Shown here: positions 28,321 through 37,907 of the stretch, in pieces
Numbering within the stretch: the first letter of the stretch is position 1
How the letters are laid out: every line of letters starts with the position of its first letter
NCBI RefSeq assembly: GCF_004138215.1
Contig: NZ_RYYS01000064.1
Coordinates: forward strand, 109,145-173,144
Source: Anaerophilus nitritigenes
GTDB taxonomy: Bacteria > Bacillota > Clostridia > Peptostreptococcales > Thermotaleaceae
Reading direction: 5' to 3'
DNA: 64,000 bases
Notes under the pieces: model-generated
What the model saw: the letters and a program-made list of their open reading frames with translations, nothing else
What the model was told of the DNA's origin: nothing
The model's database searches: none
Program-made: the position numbers and the translations under genes

Positions 28321-30648
28321 ATGATGAAGAAAAAACTTTCTTTAGCATTGGCTTTATCATTAATGGTATCATTAGTGCCAATGAGTGCATTCGCTGCATC
28401 TGTAAACAGTGTTGATAAAGAAGCAAAAGTAAAAGATGATTATGAGTTTACTTTAAAAGATGCACCGGTACTAAACGTTGAAAATGATAAAGGCCATTGG
28501 TCAGATTCAGAAAGAATTACATTAGTATTAGAAAATGCAGATTGGTCAGATCCAGATGGTGGAAACTCAGAATTCAATCAAAAATTAGAAGATGCAATTG
28601 AGATTACAAATGATTATGAGACTGTAGCAGGAAAAGTTTATGCAAGTGTTAGTAAAAATTCTGATAAAAGAATTGAAGTTACAGTTAAAACTAAAGATGG
28701 TAAAAAAATATCAAAAGATACTGTTGTTAAAATTCCTATGTGGGCAGATATGGATGGAGAAGTTGGTAAAGTAAAATTAGAATCTAATTCAGGAAGATTG
28801 ACAGAAGGAACTTATATATTTGCTCGAGGAAATTCTGGAGATACAAGAGTATTTATTGATGATACTGTAACATTCTCAACAACAAAGAAAATTGAAACTG
28901 TTACAATTGAAGAAAGTGTAGTTAATTCTATTGATGTAGATAAAATGGGAAATAGATATATCAAATATAAATTTGATAAAAACTTTAATGTAATAGTAGA
29001 TGAAAACACAAAATTAACTGGAGATTTATTCAAAAAAACTATTGTATTAGGGGATAAAAATGGTAAATTATCTCAAGAAGCAATAGATGCTGGTGTTGAA
29101 TTAAAAGATGAAGAATTAAAAATCTATGTTCATGGGGGTAGAAGTGGTAAAGATACTAAAGGTTTTGCATTAAACCCTAATAGAACAGAAATAGAAAAAA
29201 TTCAATTAATTGGTTTAAAAGTTAAACCTGCTAACAATGCAAAAGAAGGAAAAGTAAACCTTAATGTTAGTTCTGATATTTCTGAAATCGAATCAAGTAA
29301 CCTTGAAATCGGTGAATATGCTAATTATAAAGTAAAAGTTGAAGCTGATGGAGATGCAAAAGAAATTTTCTCTGGAAGATACGAATCAAATGCAAAAGAT
29401 CTTAAATTTAAAGAATTAGATAATACAGGACTTGATATAACTTCTGATGAAGCTCATGAACTTCAAAAGTTAATCATTGATGAAAAAGCAGAAGATTCTT
29501 GGACAAATAATAAAAGTGTACTTGTTAAATTCCCATCATGGGTAAAAATTATGGGAGTAGATAGAGCAGGAAAAACTCATTCAAAAATGATAAATATGAG
29601 TGTAGACCAAAATGAATATGAGTTTGAAATTGATAAGTCTGTTGAAGGAAAGAAAAAAGTAGAATTAACTTTCTATGTATCTGTAGAAGGTGGTAAAGAA
29701 GGAGATATCGAAGCTGAAGTTACAGGAAGAGGATTAGAAGGAACACAAAAAGTAGTTTTAGGAAAAGCTATTAATCCAATTAAAGTTGAAGCTGAAGTTT
29801 CTAAAATCAGAACTGGTATTAGAGATCAAGAAATTGGAAAGATCACTATTACAGAAATAAAAGCTGGAGCTATTGAAGAAGACAAAGATATTGTAATAGA
29901 ATTAGATAAAGATATGGATTGGGATGATGAACCAACTGTAAAAGTAGTAAAAGGTAATTTGGAAATTGAAGAAGACGATATAAAAGTAAAAGATAATATC
30001 TTAACAATTCCAGTAGATGATGAAAGTACAGAAGCATCTACAATTGAAATTACTAATTCAAGAGTAAGAGTAGATAGATCAGTTGCACAAGGAAAAATTG
30101 AGGTAGAAGTTAAAGGATCAGCAATCATGGGAAATGGATATGACAAAGATATTCATGAATCAGCTGATGTGAAGAAAAAAGATTTATTAGATGATTATGG
30201 ATTCTTCAATAATGACTATTTTGCAAAAGTAGAAGTTGCAAATGTAATTACTCCAGCTGATTCAAATGTAAAAAATGCTGCTGAAGTAAAATTTGTAATT
30301 GGAAGTACTGAATACAAAATTGGAGAAGAAGTAAAACAAGCTGACGTAGCTCCATACATCAAAGATGGAAGAACTATGTTACCAGTATCATTTGTTGCAG
30401 AAGCTATGGGAGCTGACAATGTTCTTTGGAACGATGCTACTAGAACTGTAACTGTTATGAAAGGTAGCCAAATGGCTCAAATGACTATTGGAAGCAATAT
30501 GTTAACTGTAAATGGAATGAACATTCCTATGGATACTGTTGCTGAAATCAAAGATGGAAGAACAATGCTTCCAATTAGCTACATTGCTACTGCTTTAGGA
30601 GCAACTACTGAGTGGGATGCAGCAACTCAAACAGTTATTATTAAATAG
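28321..30648 (+). CDS. Secreted surface protein with C-terminal stalk domains, paralog 2
   Basis: A 775 aa paralog of the protein at 25478, similar along its whole length. Signal peptide MMKKKLSLALALSLMVSLVP ends near AFAAS. It has the same N-terminal domain (VLNVENDKGHWSDSERITLVL), the same middle units (KVEADGDAKEIFSGRYES; GKITITEIKAGAIEEDKD) and the same C-terminal copper-amine-oxidase-N pair (VKFVIGSTEYKIG, DGRTMLPVSFVAEAMG, DGRTMLPISYIATALG). It is transcribed separately, with its own promoter, long leader and terminator, so the pair could be differently regulated versions of one surface-layer protein. Start at the first of two ATG codons, 12 bases after GGGAGG; the second is equally possible. 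There is no SLH domain. Confidence 0.75.
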   Translation: MMKKKLSLALALSLMVSLVPMSAFAASVNSVDKEAKVKDDYEFTLKDAPVLNVENDKGHWSDSERITLVLENADWSDPDGGNSEFNQKLEDAIEITNDYETVAGKVYASVSKNSDKRIEVTVKTKDGKKISKDTVVKIPMWADMDGEVGKVKLESNSGRLTEGTYIFARGNSGDTRVFIDDTVTFSTTKKIETVTIEESVVNSIDVDKMGNRYIKYKFDKNFNVIVDENTKLTGDLFKKTIVLGDKNGKLSQEAIDAGVELKDEELKIYVHGGRSGKDTKGFALNPNRTEIEKIQLIGLKVKPANNAKEGKVNLNVSSDISEIESSNLEIGEYANYKVKVEADGDAKEIFSGRYESNAKDLKFKELDNTGLDITSDEAHELQKLIIDEKAEDSWTNNKSVLVKFPSWVKIMGVDRAGKTHSKMINMSVDQNEYEFEIDKSVEGKKKVELTFYVSVEGGKEGDIEAEVTGRGLEGTQKVVLGKAINPIKVEAEVSKIRTGIRDQEIGKITITEIKAGAIEEDKDIVIELDKDMDWDDEPTVKVVKGNLEIEEDDIKVKDNILTIPVDDESTEASTIEITNSRVRVDRSVAQGKIEVEVKGSAIMGNGYDKDIHESADVKKKDLLDDYGFFNNDYFAKVEVANVITPADSNVKNAAEVKFVIGSTEYKIGEEVKQADVAPYIKDGRTMLPVSFVAEAMGADNVLWNDATRTVTVMKGSQMAQMTIGSNMLTVNGMNIPMDTVAEIKDGRTMLPISYIATALGATTEWDAATQTVIIK

Positions 30649-30662
30649 TAATATGTAAATAC

Positions 30663-30692
30663 AAAAAAGGATTCTCATAAAGAGAGTCCTTT
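30663..30692 (+). terminator. Terminator of paralog 2
   Basis: An A-run and GGATTCTC pair with GAGAGTCC and seven T, one G-T pair in the stem, about 15 bases after the stop. Confidence 0.85.
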
Positions 30693-30770
30693 TTTTCTCG
30701 TTACCAAAATGTAAAATTTGTGTAATATAAAGTATGATATAATAAAAGGAAGTAGAAGGGAGTGGAATCA

Positions 30771-32303
30771 ATGAAACAAAGTATAAAAAAAATAGGAATA
30801 GGTATATCTATTTGTACATTGCTTATGAGCAGTGTAGGCTTTGCACAGGAAAAGAAAGGTCAAGAAGTAAATTTTACAGTAGGAAAGCTACAATATCAAG
30901 TGGGCGAGAATATGATAGAATTAGAATCAGCGCCTTTTATTAAGGATGGAAGAACTATGTTACCCATAAAATATGTGGCACAAGTCATAGGGATAGAGTC
31001 TAAAAATATTAAATGGAATGAGATGGATCAAACAATTACAATATTTAAAGGAAATGATATTATTCAAATGACTCTAGGGAAAAATGATTTGATGGTAGGA
31101 AGAGAAAAAGTTATGATGAATACAGCTCCAGAGATGAGAAGGGGAAGGACTTTTCTTCCAGTAAGTTACATAGCAAAAGCATTAGATATAGATATGAAAT
31201 GGAATGAAGAGAAGCAGACGATTACATTTACAATAGACAAAAATGAAAAGGAGTTTATAAAAGAAGAGGAAGCTTTTGAATATGATTATGACAAATTACT
31301 AGCAAAAGCACTTAAAGCTAGTAAAGATTTAAGAAAAAAAGAAATGTTAGTAGATAAAGCAGAGGAATTAAAAGACGATGCTACAGATCAATTTAAGGCT
31401 ACCAATACGATTCCTTCTCAAATGGCGAATAATCCAGATATAAATGGAAAAAAGAATTTAACGTATAGAAATTTTAGAGGGCAACAAGTAGGAGTTCAAA
31501 AGGCAGAAAAGGATCTGGAAGTTCAAAAAGAAAAAATTGCATATGATGTACAAAATGCTTATTATGAAATATTAAAATCTCAAAAGAATCATCAATTAGC
31601 AAAGAGTGCTATGGATTTTAAAAGACAGATGATGAATAATACAAATGCAAGATATAATCAACACATGGTTAGTGAAATAGAAAACAATATGGCAAAGAGA
31701 GATTACGAAGAATCAAAGAAAACTTATGATATGAGCGAGAAAGCATTAGACCTTTCTTATGAAAAAATGAATTATTTAGCAGGATTAGATCCTAATGAAA
31801 GATATACCCTAAAGGATAAAATAGAATTTACTCAAATTCCTGAGGTAGATCTAAATTTAAACACACATATTCCTTATAAAATCAGTACAAGTCCGCAAAT
31901 ATGGGCATTAGAGCAACATATAGATTTAGCTCAATTGGGAATGGATTTGTTTGTATTTAATTATGATGGACATTATGAATCTCAAAAGATTGATGTAGAA
32001 ACATTAAGAGTAGATTTGAAAAATTTAAAGCAAGCTTATGAAGAAAATTTAAGAAAGCTTCATACAGGTCTTGAGGTATTAAAAAAACAACATGATACTA
32101 CACTTATTGCTTATGAAAAAGCACAGGATGATTTAAAACTTGCAAGAGTAAATGTGGAAGTAGGGACAGGTATTGAGATTCAAAGACAAGGAGCTCAATT
32201 AAAGGTAGAAGAGTTGAAAAATAAGCTAGATGAGATTGTTATGGAATACAATCAAAAGGCTATATTATATGAAAAACCTTGGTTATTTTCAGAAGTAATG
32301 TAA
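30771..32303 (+). CDS. Exported stalk-domain plus TolC-like helical fusion protein
   Basis: A 510 aa protein. Start at ATG 30771, eight bases after AAGGGA; the in-frame GTG at 30762 sits in the ribosome site. Signal peptide ends near GFAQ. Residues about 28-155 are a copper-amine-oxidase-N-type stalk pair (VNFTVGKLQYQVGENM, FIKDGRTMLPIKYVAQVIG, then GRTFLPVSYIAKALDI), close to those of the preceding surface proteins. Residues about 175-505 are long amphipathic helices of the TolC/outer-membrane-efflux type (KAEKDLEVQKEKIAYDVQNA, YYEIL, later DLKLARVNVEVGTGIEIQRQ). TolC proteins normally need an outer membrane, which this organism type lacks. It may be a surface structural or spacer protein. 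Fusions of this kind occur in Firmicutes, but their function is not established. Confidence 0.72.
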   Translation: MKQSIKKIGIGISICTLLMSSVGFAQEKKGQEVNFTVGKLQYQVGENMIELESAPFIKDGRTMLPIKYVAQVIGIESKNIKWNEMDQTITIFKGNDIIQMTLGKNDLMVGREKVMMNTAPEMRRGRTFLPVSYIAKALDIDMKWNEEKQTITFTIDKNEKEFIKEEEAFEYDYDKLLAKALKASKDLRKKEMLVDKAEELKDDATDQFKATNTIPSQMANNPDINGKKNLTYRNFRGQQVGVQKAEKDLEVQKEKIAYDVQNAYYEILKSQKNHQLAKSAMDFKRQMMNNTNARYNQHMVSEIENNMAKRDYEESKKTYDMSEKALDLSYEKMNYLAGLDPNERYTLKDKIEFTQIPEVDLNLNTHIPYKISTSPQIWALEQHIDLAQLGMDLFVFNYDGHYESQKIDVETLRVDLKNLKQAYEENLRKLHTGLEVLKKQHDTTLIAYEKAQDDLKLARVNVEVGTGIEIQRQGAQLKVEELKNKLDEIVMEYNQKAILYEKPWLFSEVM

Positions 32304-32309
32304 TAGAAT

Positions 32310-32331
32310 AAATGCCTCTTATGAGGCATTT
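32310..32331 (+). terminator. Weak terminator
   Basis: AAATGCCTC (32310-32318) pairs with GAGGCATTT (32323-32331) around TTAT, six bases after the stop, with only a short T-rich tail. Confidence 0.65.
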
Positions 32332-32461
32332 GTTGTATTACTATTTGATGACAAGACAAGGTTACAAAAGGATTTAAAAGAAAAACATAGAATATAGTTT
32401 CTAATAGATAGTTATTATTATGATAAATTAAACTTTTTACTTATATAAAGGAGGAAAAACA

Positions 32462-34555
32462 ATGAAAAAGATAGTAAGTGGTACGCTTGTTACTCTTATG
32501 ATAGCAGGAAGTACTGTAGGAAGCTTTGCAGCAGTCAATTTTTCAGATGTGCCAAATAATCATTGGGCAAAAGAATATATAAACAAAATGGCAGATAAAA
32601 AAATTATTAGTGGATATTTTGATGATTATAGCTTAAAAACTACTTTTAAGCCAGATCAATCTGTTACATACATAGAAGCTATGCAAATGATTTATAATAC
32701 ATTAAAAATTTCAAATCAATTAAAAAGTACTAATGGTTTAGTAGCAAAACATAGTGCGGTCATGAAGGAAAATAAAATTCCACAGTGGGCACAAGAAGCT
32801 ATGGCTTATGGACTTGAGTATGGAATTTTTAGACCAGATGATTTAAAATTAATTATCAAAAATGAAAAACAAGTTTCTGCAAAAAAAGTAGACGTTGCAG
32901 TATTTATTGGAAAAGCGGTAGATATGAAGGATCAGATAGATCCACTGCCAGTGCTTAATTTTAAAGATGCAGACAGTATTTCTACAGTAGCTAAGCCTTA
33001 TGTAGATTTATTAGCAAAGAAAAATATTGTTAGTGGAGATGATCAGAAAAAATTCAATCCAAATAGTATTGTAAATAGAGCAGTTATGGCTACTATGTGT
33101 TCTAAGACTTATGATTTATTATCAACAAATAATAATATCAATAATACAAATAGTAATCAAAGTGTAATGGAATATAAAGAAGGAATGATAGAGTATTTAG
33201 CACCTAATGGATCTATTATGATTCTTAAAAATAAATTAGGAGAGAAAAAATCATATAATGTAAAAACTATATATGCAAAGAAAGATGATACATCTGTTTT
33301 AGTATCATCACTAAAGGTAGGAGATTCTGTAAAAGTTGCTATTAATAAAAATTCAGAGATAGACAATATAGAAGTAATGAAAAATCAAATTAGTATGGAT
33401 GAAAATAATGTAAGAACAATAGATTATGTATCAGAAGATACAAATATGATTATGCTTAAAGATGAAAAAGGAAATACTCAAGTCTATAATGTAAAAGGGG
33501 TAAAGATTACTATTAATGGAAAAGCAAAAAGAATTGATGATTTGAGTAAAGGAGACATTGTAAAATTATATTTTGATAGAGCAGGCGATTTAGAAGAAAT
33601 AAAAATGGATAAAGAAGCAACAGAAATGGAAGGACAAGTGATTAGTTTAGTAGATAAAGGAGCATATTATTTACTTACAGTAAGAGATAAAAAGAATTTT
33701 GCTGTGAAAAAAGATTTAAAAGTTTATGACACGGTAGAGATTAAGCAAGACAAAGAAAAAATATCTATTAAAAAATTGGTTGAAGGAGAACATATTTGGG
33801 TTAAATATTCAGCAGATAGAGCAATGAAAATAGAAATTGATTCTAAAGAAGTAATATATGATGGAATATTAGAATCAAAAGTATTGTTTAGAGGAGAGCC
33901 AATGATCAAATTAAGGCTTAATGATGGTAAGGTAATGGATTTTGAAATTGCAGATAAAGCTACCATCAGAAGAGACAGACATAGATCAGAGTTGGATGAG
34001 TTGCAAAAGGGTGACTTGGCAACTGTAACAGTTAAGTACAATAGGATCGTTGAAATTTTAGCAGCAGGTATAGATGAAAGAAGCAAAGACGAAGGAACAA
34101 TTAAACAAATTATCATAGGAGATCCATCTAAAATTACTATTGAAACAGATGATAAAGCAACATATACTTATGAAGTATCTGATTCAGTGAGAGTAGACAT
34201 AGATGGAAAAAGTGCAGACTTAAAAGATTTAAATGTACATTATAAAGTTAAGTTTAGAATAGAAAATAATAAAGTATATAGAATTGATGCTGATAAAAAG
34301 GCAAGCAAAGATACTATTACAGGAGAAGTTATAAGAGTATATGACGGTTCTAGGTATGTTGCTGTAAGATATTTTGATAAAAATAAAAGTGATTACGTTA
34401 AAATATCAGTATTAATTACAGATGATACAAAAATTATAGGAACAGATGGAAAAGATATGAACTTCAAACGTTTACGTGAGGATGATACTGTAGTGATGGA
34501 TGGTCGATATGATGGAGATATATTCATAGCTAACAGAATTGTTCAATGGGACTAA
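32462..34555 (+). CDS. SLH-domain protein with tandem small beta modules
   Basis: A 697 aa exported protein; signal peptide ends near SFAAV. Three SLH units occupy residues about 28-215 (FSDVPNNHWAKEYINKMADK; IPQWAQEAMAYGLEYG; VAKPYVDLLAKKNIVSG). The remaining 480 residues are about seven units of 60-75 aa with the recurring scheme EGxIxxLxxxxxIxLxxxxGxxxxYxV, then a polar strand, then LxxGDxVKVxxxxxxxIxxI (for example SSLKVGDSVKVAINKNSEID and LSKGDIVKLYFDRAGDLEEI). The 553 aa protein at 15554 and the end of the 376 aa protein at 2972 appear to use the same module. SLH anchoring to the wall polymer is expected. The ATG follows AAAGGAGG. Role of the beta array is unknown. Confidence 0.8.
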   Translation: MKKIVSGTLVTLMIAGSTVGSFAAVNFSDVPNNHWAKEYINKMADKKIISGYFDDYSLKTTFKPDQSVTYIEAMQMIYNTLKISNQLKSTNGLVAKHSAVMKENKIPQWAQEAMAYGLEYGIFRPDDLKLIIKNEKQVSAKKVDVAVFIGKAVDMKDQIDPLPVLNFKDADSISTVAKPYVDLLAKKNIVSGDDQKKFNPNSIVNRAVMATMCSKTYDLLSTNNNINNTNSNQSVMEYKEGMIEYLAPNGSIMILKNKLGEKKSYNVKTIYAKKDDTSVLVSSLKVGDSVKVAINKNSEIDNIEVMKNQISMDENNVRTIDYVSEDTNMIMLKDEKGNTQVYNVKGVKITINGKAKRIDDLSKGDIVKLYFDRAGDLEEIKMDKEATEMEGQVISLVDKGAYYLLTVRDKKNFAVKKDLKVYDTVEIKQDKEKISIKKLVEGEHIWVKYSADRAMKIEIDSKEVIYDGILESKVLFRGEPMIKLRLNDGKVMDFEIADKATIRRDRHRSELDELQKGDLATVTVKYNRIVEILAAGIDERSKDEGTIKQIIIGDPSKITIETDDKATYTYEVSDSVRVDIDGKSADLKDLNVHYKVKFRIENNKVYRIDADKKASKDTITGEVIRVYDGSRYVAVRYFDKNKSDYVKISVLITDDTKIIGTDGKDMNFKRLREDDTVVMDGRYDGDIFIANRIVQWD

Positions 34556-34572
34556 TAAAAATGATTCTGCCA

Positions 34573-34601
34573 TTGTAAATATTTTGCTTTTGGGATATAA
34601 T
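34573..34601 (+). promoter_or_regulatory. Promoter of kal-kce
   Basis: TTGTAA at 34573-34578, 17-base spacer, TATAAT at 34596-34601, 72 bases before the kal start. There is no clear terminator for the upstream SLH gene, so some read-through is possible. Confidence 0.7.
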
Positions 34602-34673
34602 GATATAGGCATAGGTAAAAATAAATAGTGGCTTTCCATATCTTTATTACTAAAGAAATTGGAGGAATTTAAA

Positions 34674-35063
34674 ATGGCAAATGTAAAATCAATGTTAAGA
34701 CTAAGAATGAGTGCAAAGGATGCACATTATGGTGGAGAATTAGTAGATGGAGCACATATGGTACATCTATTTGGAGATCTTGCTACAGAATTATTAATTA
34801 TCCGTGATGGAGATGAAGGACTTTTTGCTGGATACGAAGAAATCAAATTCTTAGCTCCAGTTTATGCAGGAGATTATATTGAAGTAGTTGGAGAAATCAT
34901 TGAAGAAGGAAATTCTTCAAGAAAAATGAAATTCGAAGCAAGAAAAGTAGTAATTTCAAGAAAAGATATCAGTGCTTCAGCAGCTGATGTATTAGAAGAA
35001 CCAATTATTGTTGCTACAGCTATCGGTACTTGTGTGACACCAAAAGCTTGTCAAAGAAAATAA
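34674..35063 (+). CDS. kal: 3-aminobutyryl-CoA ammonia-lyase
   Basis: A 129 aa hotdog-fold enzyme that removes ammonia from L-3-aminobutyryl-CoA to give crotonyl-CoA in lysine fermentation. The sequence ([20 protein letters not shown], then [13 protein letters not shown] and [20 protein letters not shown]) is the compact thioesterase-like fold and layout of known Kal proteins. The ATG at 34674 lies eight bases after TTGGAGG; the in-frame TTG at 34659 overlaps that site and was rejected. It is 24 bases before kce, the enzyme that produces its substrate. Being next to kce makes the function assignment strong. Confidence 0.9.
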   Translation: MANVKSMLRLRMSAKDAHYGGELVDGAHMVHLFGDLATELLIIRDGDEGLFAGYEEIKFLAPVYAGDYIEVVGEIIEEGNSSRKMKFEARKVVISRKDISASAADVLEEPIIVATAIGTCVTPKACQRK

Positions 35064-35087
35064 TAAATACCAAGGAGGATCACAAGA

Positions 35088-35936
35088 ATGGAAAAATTAA
35101 TTATTACCGCTGCAATATGTGGTGCAGAAGTAACAAAAGAACATAACCCAAACGTTCCATATACAGTAGAAGAAATTGCAAGAGAAGCAGAATCAGCTTA
35201 CAAAGCAGGAGCAAGTATCATTCACTTACACGTACGTAATGATGATGGAACTCCTACACAAGATAAAGCTAGATTCAAAGCTTGTATTGATGCAATCAGA
35301 AAGCTTTGTCCAGATGCAATCATTCAACCATCTACAGGTGGAGCAGTAGGAATGACAGATATGGAAAGACTTCAATCTACAGAAGTTGAAGAGCCACAAT
35401 TAGGACTTAAACACCCTGAAATGGCAACACTTGACTGTGGAACTTGCAACTTTGGTGGAGATGAAGTATTCATAAATACTGATAATACTATCAAAAACTT
35501 TGGTAAAACAATGATCGAAAGAGGAGTAAAACCTGAAATCGAAGTGTTTGACAAAGGGATGGTAGATATTGCGATAAGAATGCATAAAAAAGGATATATT
35601 CAAGCACCAATGCACTTTGATTTTGTACTAGGAGTACAAATGACAGCTACAGCTAGAGATTTAGCATTCATCGTAGATAGTATTCCAGCAGGATCTACAT
35701 GGACAGTAGCAGGTGTTGGTAAAAATCAATACCCAATGGCAGCATTAGCTATTGTTATGGGTGGACACGTAAGAGTAGGATTTGAAGACAATGTATACAT
35801 TGAAAAAGGTGTTATGGCAGAAAGTAACGGACAAATGGTAGAAAAAGTTGTTCGTCTTGCTAAGGAATTAGGAAGAGAAATTGCAACACCTTCAGAAGCA
35901 AGAGAAATCTTAGGATTAAAACCACTTAATAAATAA
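35088..35936 (+). CDS. kce: 3-keto-5-aminohexanoate cleavage enzyme
   Basis: A 282 aa member of the BKACE (formerly DUF849) family. It condenses 5-amino-3-oxohexanoate with acetyl-CoA to give acetoacetate and 3-aminobutyryl-CoA in the cytoplasm. Seen motifs are the zinc ligands HLHVR (His46, His48), Glu14 in GAEVTKEHNP, and the C-terminal GFEDNVY glutamate. The loop PSTGGAVGM binds substrate in family members. It starts at ATG 35088 after AAGGAGG and is co-transcribed with kal. Other lysine genes (kamCDE) lie 32 kb upstream; kamA and kdd are not in the window. A terminator follows at 35943. Confidence 0.95.
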   Translation: MEKLIITAAICGAEVTKEHNPNVPYTVEEIAREAESAYKAGASIIHLHVRNDDGTPTQDKARFKACIDAIRKLCPDAIIQPSTGGAVGMTDMERLQSTEVEEPQLGLKHPEMATLDCGTCNFGGDEVFINTDNTIKNFGKTMIERGVKPEIEVFDKGMVDIAIRMHKKGYIQAPMHFDFVLGVQMTATARDLAFIVDSIPAGSTWTVAGVGKNQYPMAALAIVMGGHVRVGFEDNVYIEKGVMAESNGQMVEKVVRLAKELGREIATPSEAREILGLKPLNK

Positions 35937-35942
35937 TACATA

Positions 35943-35967
35943 AAAAACCCCTATATAGGGGTTTTTT
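35943..35967 (+). terminator. Terminator after kce
   Basis: AAAAAACCCCTA pairs with TAGGGGTTTTTT around a two-base centre, six bases after the kce stop. Confidence 0.88.
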
Positions 35968-35973
35968 GTATAC

Positions 35974-36036
35974 ATAAAAAATCATAAAAAACGTCACTTT
36001 CTTAATAATTGTTCCTTGTTTTTATGTATTTTTTAT
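35974..36036. repeat. Hairpin element, copy A
   Basis: Ends are nearly inverted (ATAAAAAATCATAAAAAAC at the left, GTTTTTATGTATTTTTTAT at the right). The interior, with CGTCACTTTCTTAATAATTG, closely matches copy B at 38935-38996. No T-run or coding potential fits a terminator or gene. Confidence 0.7.
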
Positions 36037-36241
36037 TTAAAGTATACTTAATATTTATAAAAAGGTTAGTGAATCATTTTAAAGAGTGGCGTTAGGCTTT
36101 TTAAGAGGCTGTATACTAGATTTTCCCTAAATACTTAAAGAAATGAACGTTCTTTTTATAAATATAAACCTTGCAAACCTTTTAAGTGGGCACACTTTTG
36201 TATATAATAGATATAGAAAAATCAAAAAAGGAGGATTTACA

Positions 36242-36880
36242 TTGAAATTATTTATTGACACAGCAAACATAGAAGAAATAAAAGAAATAAGTACGTGGGG
36301 AATACTATCAGGAGTCACTACAAATCCAAGTTTAATTGCCAAAGAGGGAAGAGACTTTGAAACAGTCATCAAAGAAATAGTAACTTTAGTAGATGGACCT
36401 ATTAGCGCAGAGGTAATGGGAGATACTTATGAAGAAATGGTACAAGAAGGAGAACAATTATCTAAAATAAATAAAAATATAGTAATAAAAATTCCAATGA
36501 CAGCGGAAGGCTTAAAAGCTGTAAAAATTTTATCTAACAAAAACATTAAAACAAATGTAACTTTAGTATTTTCTGCAAATCAAGCATTGTTAGCTGCAAA
36601 AGCTGGAGCAAGCTTTGTAAGCCCATTTGTAGGAAGAATGGATGATATCGGAAACCCTGGGGTAGATTTGGTAAGTGATATAGCTAGTATATTTAATATT
36701 CATGGAATAGATACAGAGATTATTGCAGCAAGTATAAGACATCCTCAACATGTAATGGACGCAGCATTAGCAGGATCAGATATTGCAACCATACCTTATA
36801 ATGTATTTATGAGTATGTTAAAGCATCCTATGACAGATCAAGGAATTGAAAAGTTTAAAAAAGATTGGAATAATAAATAG
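36242..36880 (+). CDS. tal: Transaldolase-like fructose-6-phosphate aldolase family enzyme
   Basis: A 212 aa protein, the length of the short FSA/TalC transaldolase group. It begins at TTG 36242, five to nine bases after AAAAAGGAGG; the upstream open frame lacks a ribosome site. The Schiff-base lysine is Lys83 in [21 protein letters not shown] near residue 22 and [11 protein letters not shown] are family signatures. These enzymes move dihydroxyacetone units between sugar phosphates in the non-oxidative pentose phosphate pathway, or act as fructose-6-phosphate aldolases; sequence alone does not decide. It lies ten bases before the first glpX, suggesting one sugar-phosphate operon. Confidence 0.9.
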   Translation: MKLFIDTANIEEIKEISTWGILSGVTTNPSLIAKEGRDFETVIKEIVTLVDGPISAEVMGDTYEEMVQEGEQLSKINKNIVIKIPMTAEGLKAVKILSNKNIKTNVTLVFSANQALLAAKAGASFVSPFVGRMDDIGNPGVDLVSDIASIFNIHGIDTEIIAASIRHPQHVMDAALAGSDIATIPYNVFMSMLKHPMTDQGIEKFKKDWNNK

Positions 36881-36890
36881 GAGGTAAATA

Positions 36891-37907
36891 ATGGATAGAA
36901 ATCTAGCTTTAGAATTAGTAAGAGTAACTGAAACTGCAGCATTAGCTTGTGGGAGATATATGGGAAGAGGAGACAAAAATGCAGCAGATCAAGCTGCTGT
37001 AGATGGTATGAGAAAGGCTTTTTCTTCTGTATCTATAAAAGGTACTGTAGTCATTGGAGAAGGAGAATTAGATGAAGCTCCTATGCTTTATATAGGAGAA
37101 GAAGTAGGGATGTGTAAAGAAGATGATCGAGAAGTAGATATTGCAGTAGATCCCTTAGAAGGTACGAGTCTTATTGCCAAAGGACTTCCCAATGCTATTG
37201 CAGTAATTGCTATGGCTCCTAAGGGAGGGTTACTTCATGCTCCAGATACTTATATGAAAAAAATTGCAGTAGGTCCCAAAGCCAAGGGTGTGATTCATAT
37301 TGATGATCCAGTAGAGAAAAATCTAAAAGCAGTGTCTCGTGCAATCAACAAAGATCTTGAAGATATGACAGTTATCATTCAAGATCGACCAAGACATTAT
37401 GATTTGATCCGAGAAGTGAGAAGAGTAGGTTGTCGTATTAAATTATTTAGTGATGGAGATGTGGCTACAGCTATTGCTACTTGCTTTGAAAATACAGGAA
37501 TTGATGTATTCATGGGAATTGGTGGAGCACCAGAGGGAGTCATTGCAGCTGCTGCCATTAAATCTATGGGAGGAGAAATGCAAGGAAAATTAAATCCCAT
37601 GTCAGATGAAGAAATGGAAAGATGTATAAAATTAGGGCTAGATCAAGAAAGTGTTTATAAAGTACTTACTTTAGATGATTTAATCAAATCAGATGATGTA
37701 TTTTTTGTAGCAACAGGAGTATCTGATGGAGATCTTTTAAAAGGAGTTACATATCTTGAAGGAAACAAGGCAAAAACTCAGTCTGTAGTTATGCGTTCTA
37801 AAACTGGAACAATTCGTTTTGTAGATGCTATCCATAGACTTAATAAAAATGAAATATTAAAAGAGACTATGGAAAAACATAACCAAGGGGGAATTATTAA
37901 TGGATAG
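36891..37907 (+). CDS. glpX: Class II fructose-1,6-bisphosphatase, copy 1
   Basis: A 338 aa GlpX-type enzyme that hydrolyses fructose 1,6-bisphosphate in gluconeogenesis. Metal ligands align with Asp33, Glu57 (VVIGEGELDEAPM), Asp87 and Glu90 in VDPLEGTS, the last agreeing with the Glu of Escherichia coli GlpX. The GIGGAPEGVIAAAAIK loop is present. It starts at ATG 36891 behind AGGAGG. Its last eight bases overlap the second copy, showing tight coupling. It has a 15-residue longer tail than copy 2. Some family members also hydrolyse sedoheptulose 1,7-bisphosphate, which would fit the transaldolase next to it. Confidence 0.93.
   Translation: MDRNLALELVRVTETAALACGRYMGRGDKNAADQAAVDGMRKAFSSVSIKGTVVIGEGELDEAPMLYIGEEVGMCKEDDREVDIAVDPLEGTSLIAKGLPNAIAVIAMAPKGGLLHAPDTYMKKIAVGPKAKGVIHIDDPVEKNLKAVSRAINKDLEDMTVIIQDRPRHYDLIREVRRVGCRIKLFSDGDVATAIATCFENTGIDVFMGIGGAPEGVIAAAAIKSMGGEMQGKLNPMSDEEMERCIKLGLDQESVYKVLTLDDLIKSDDVFFVATGVSDGDLLKGVTYLEGNKAKTQSVVMRSKTGTIRFVDAIHRLNKNEILKETMEKHNQGGIING

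Larger units (their letters stand above)
35937..36241. other. Intergenic region between kce and tal
   Basis: About 305 bases hold the kce terminator, hairpin element copy A (35974-36036) and a TATAAT box near 36213 before the tal ribosome site. No additional gene is supported. Confidence 0.65.
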
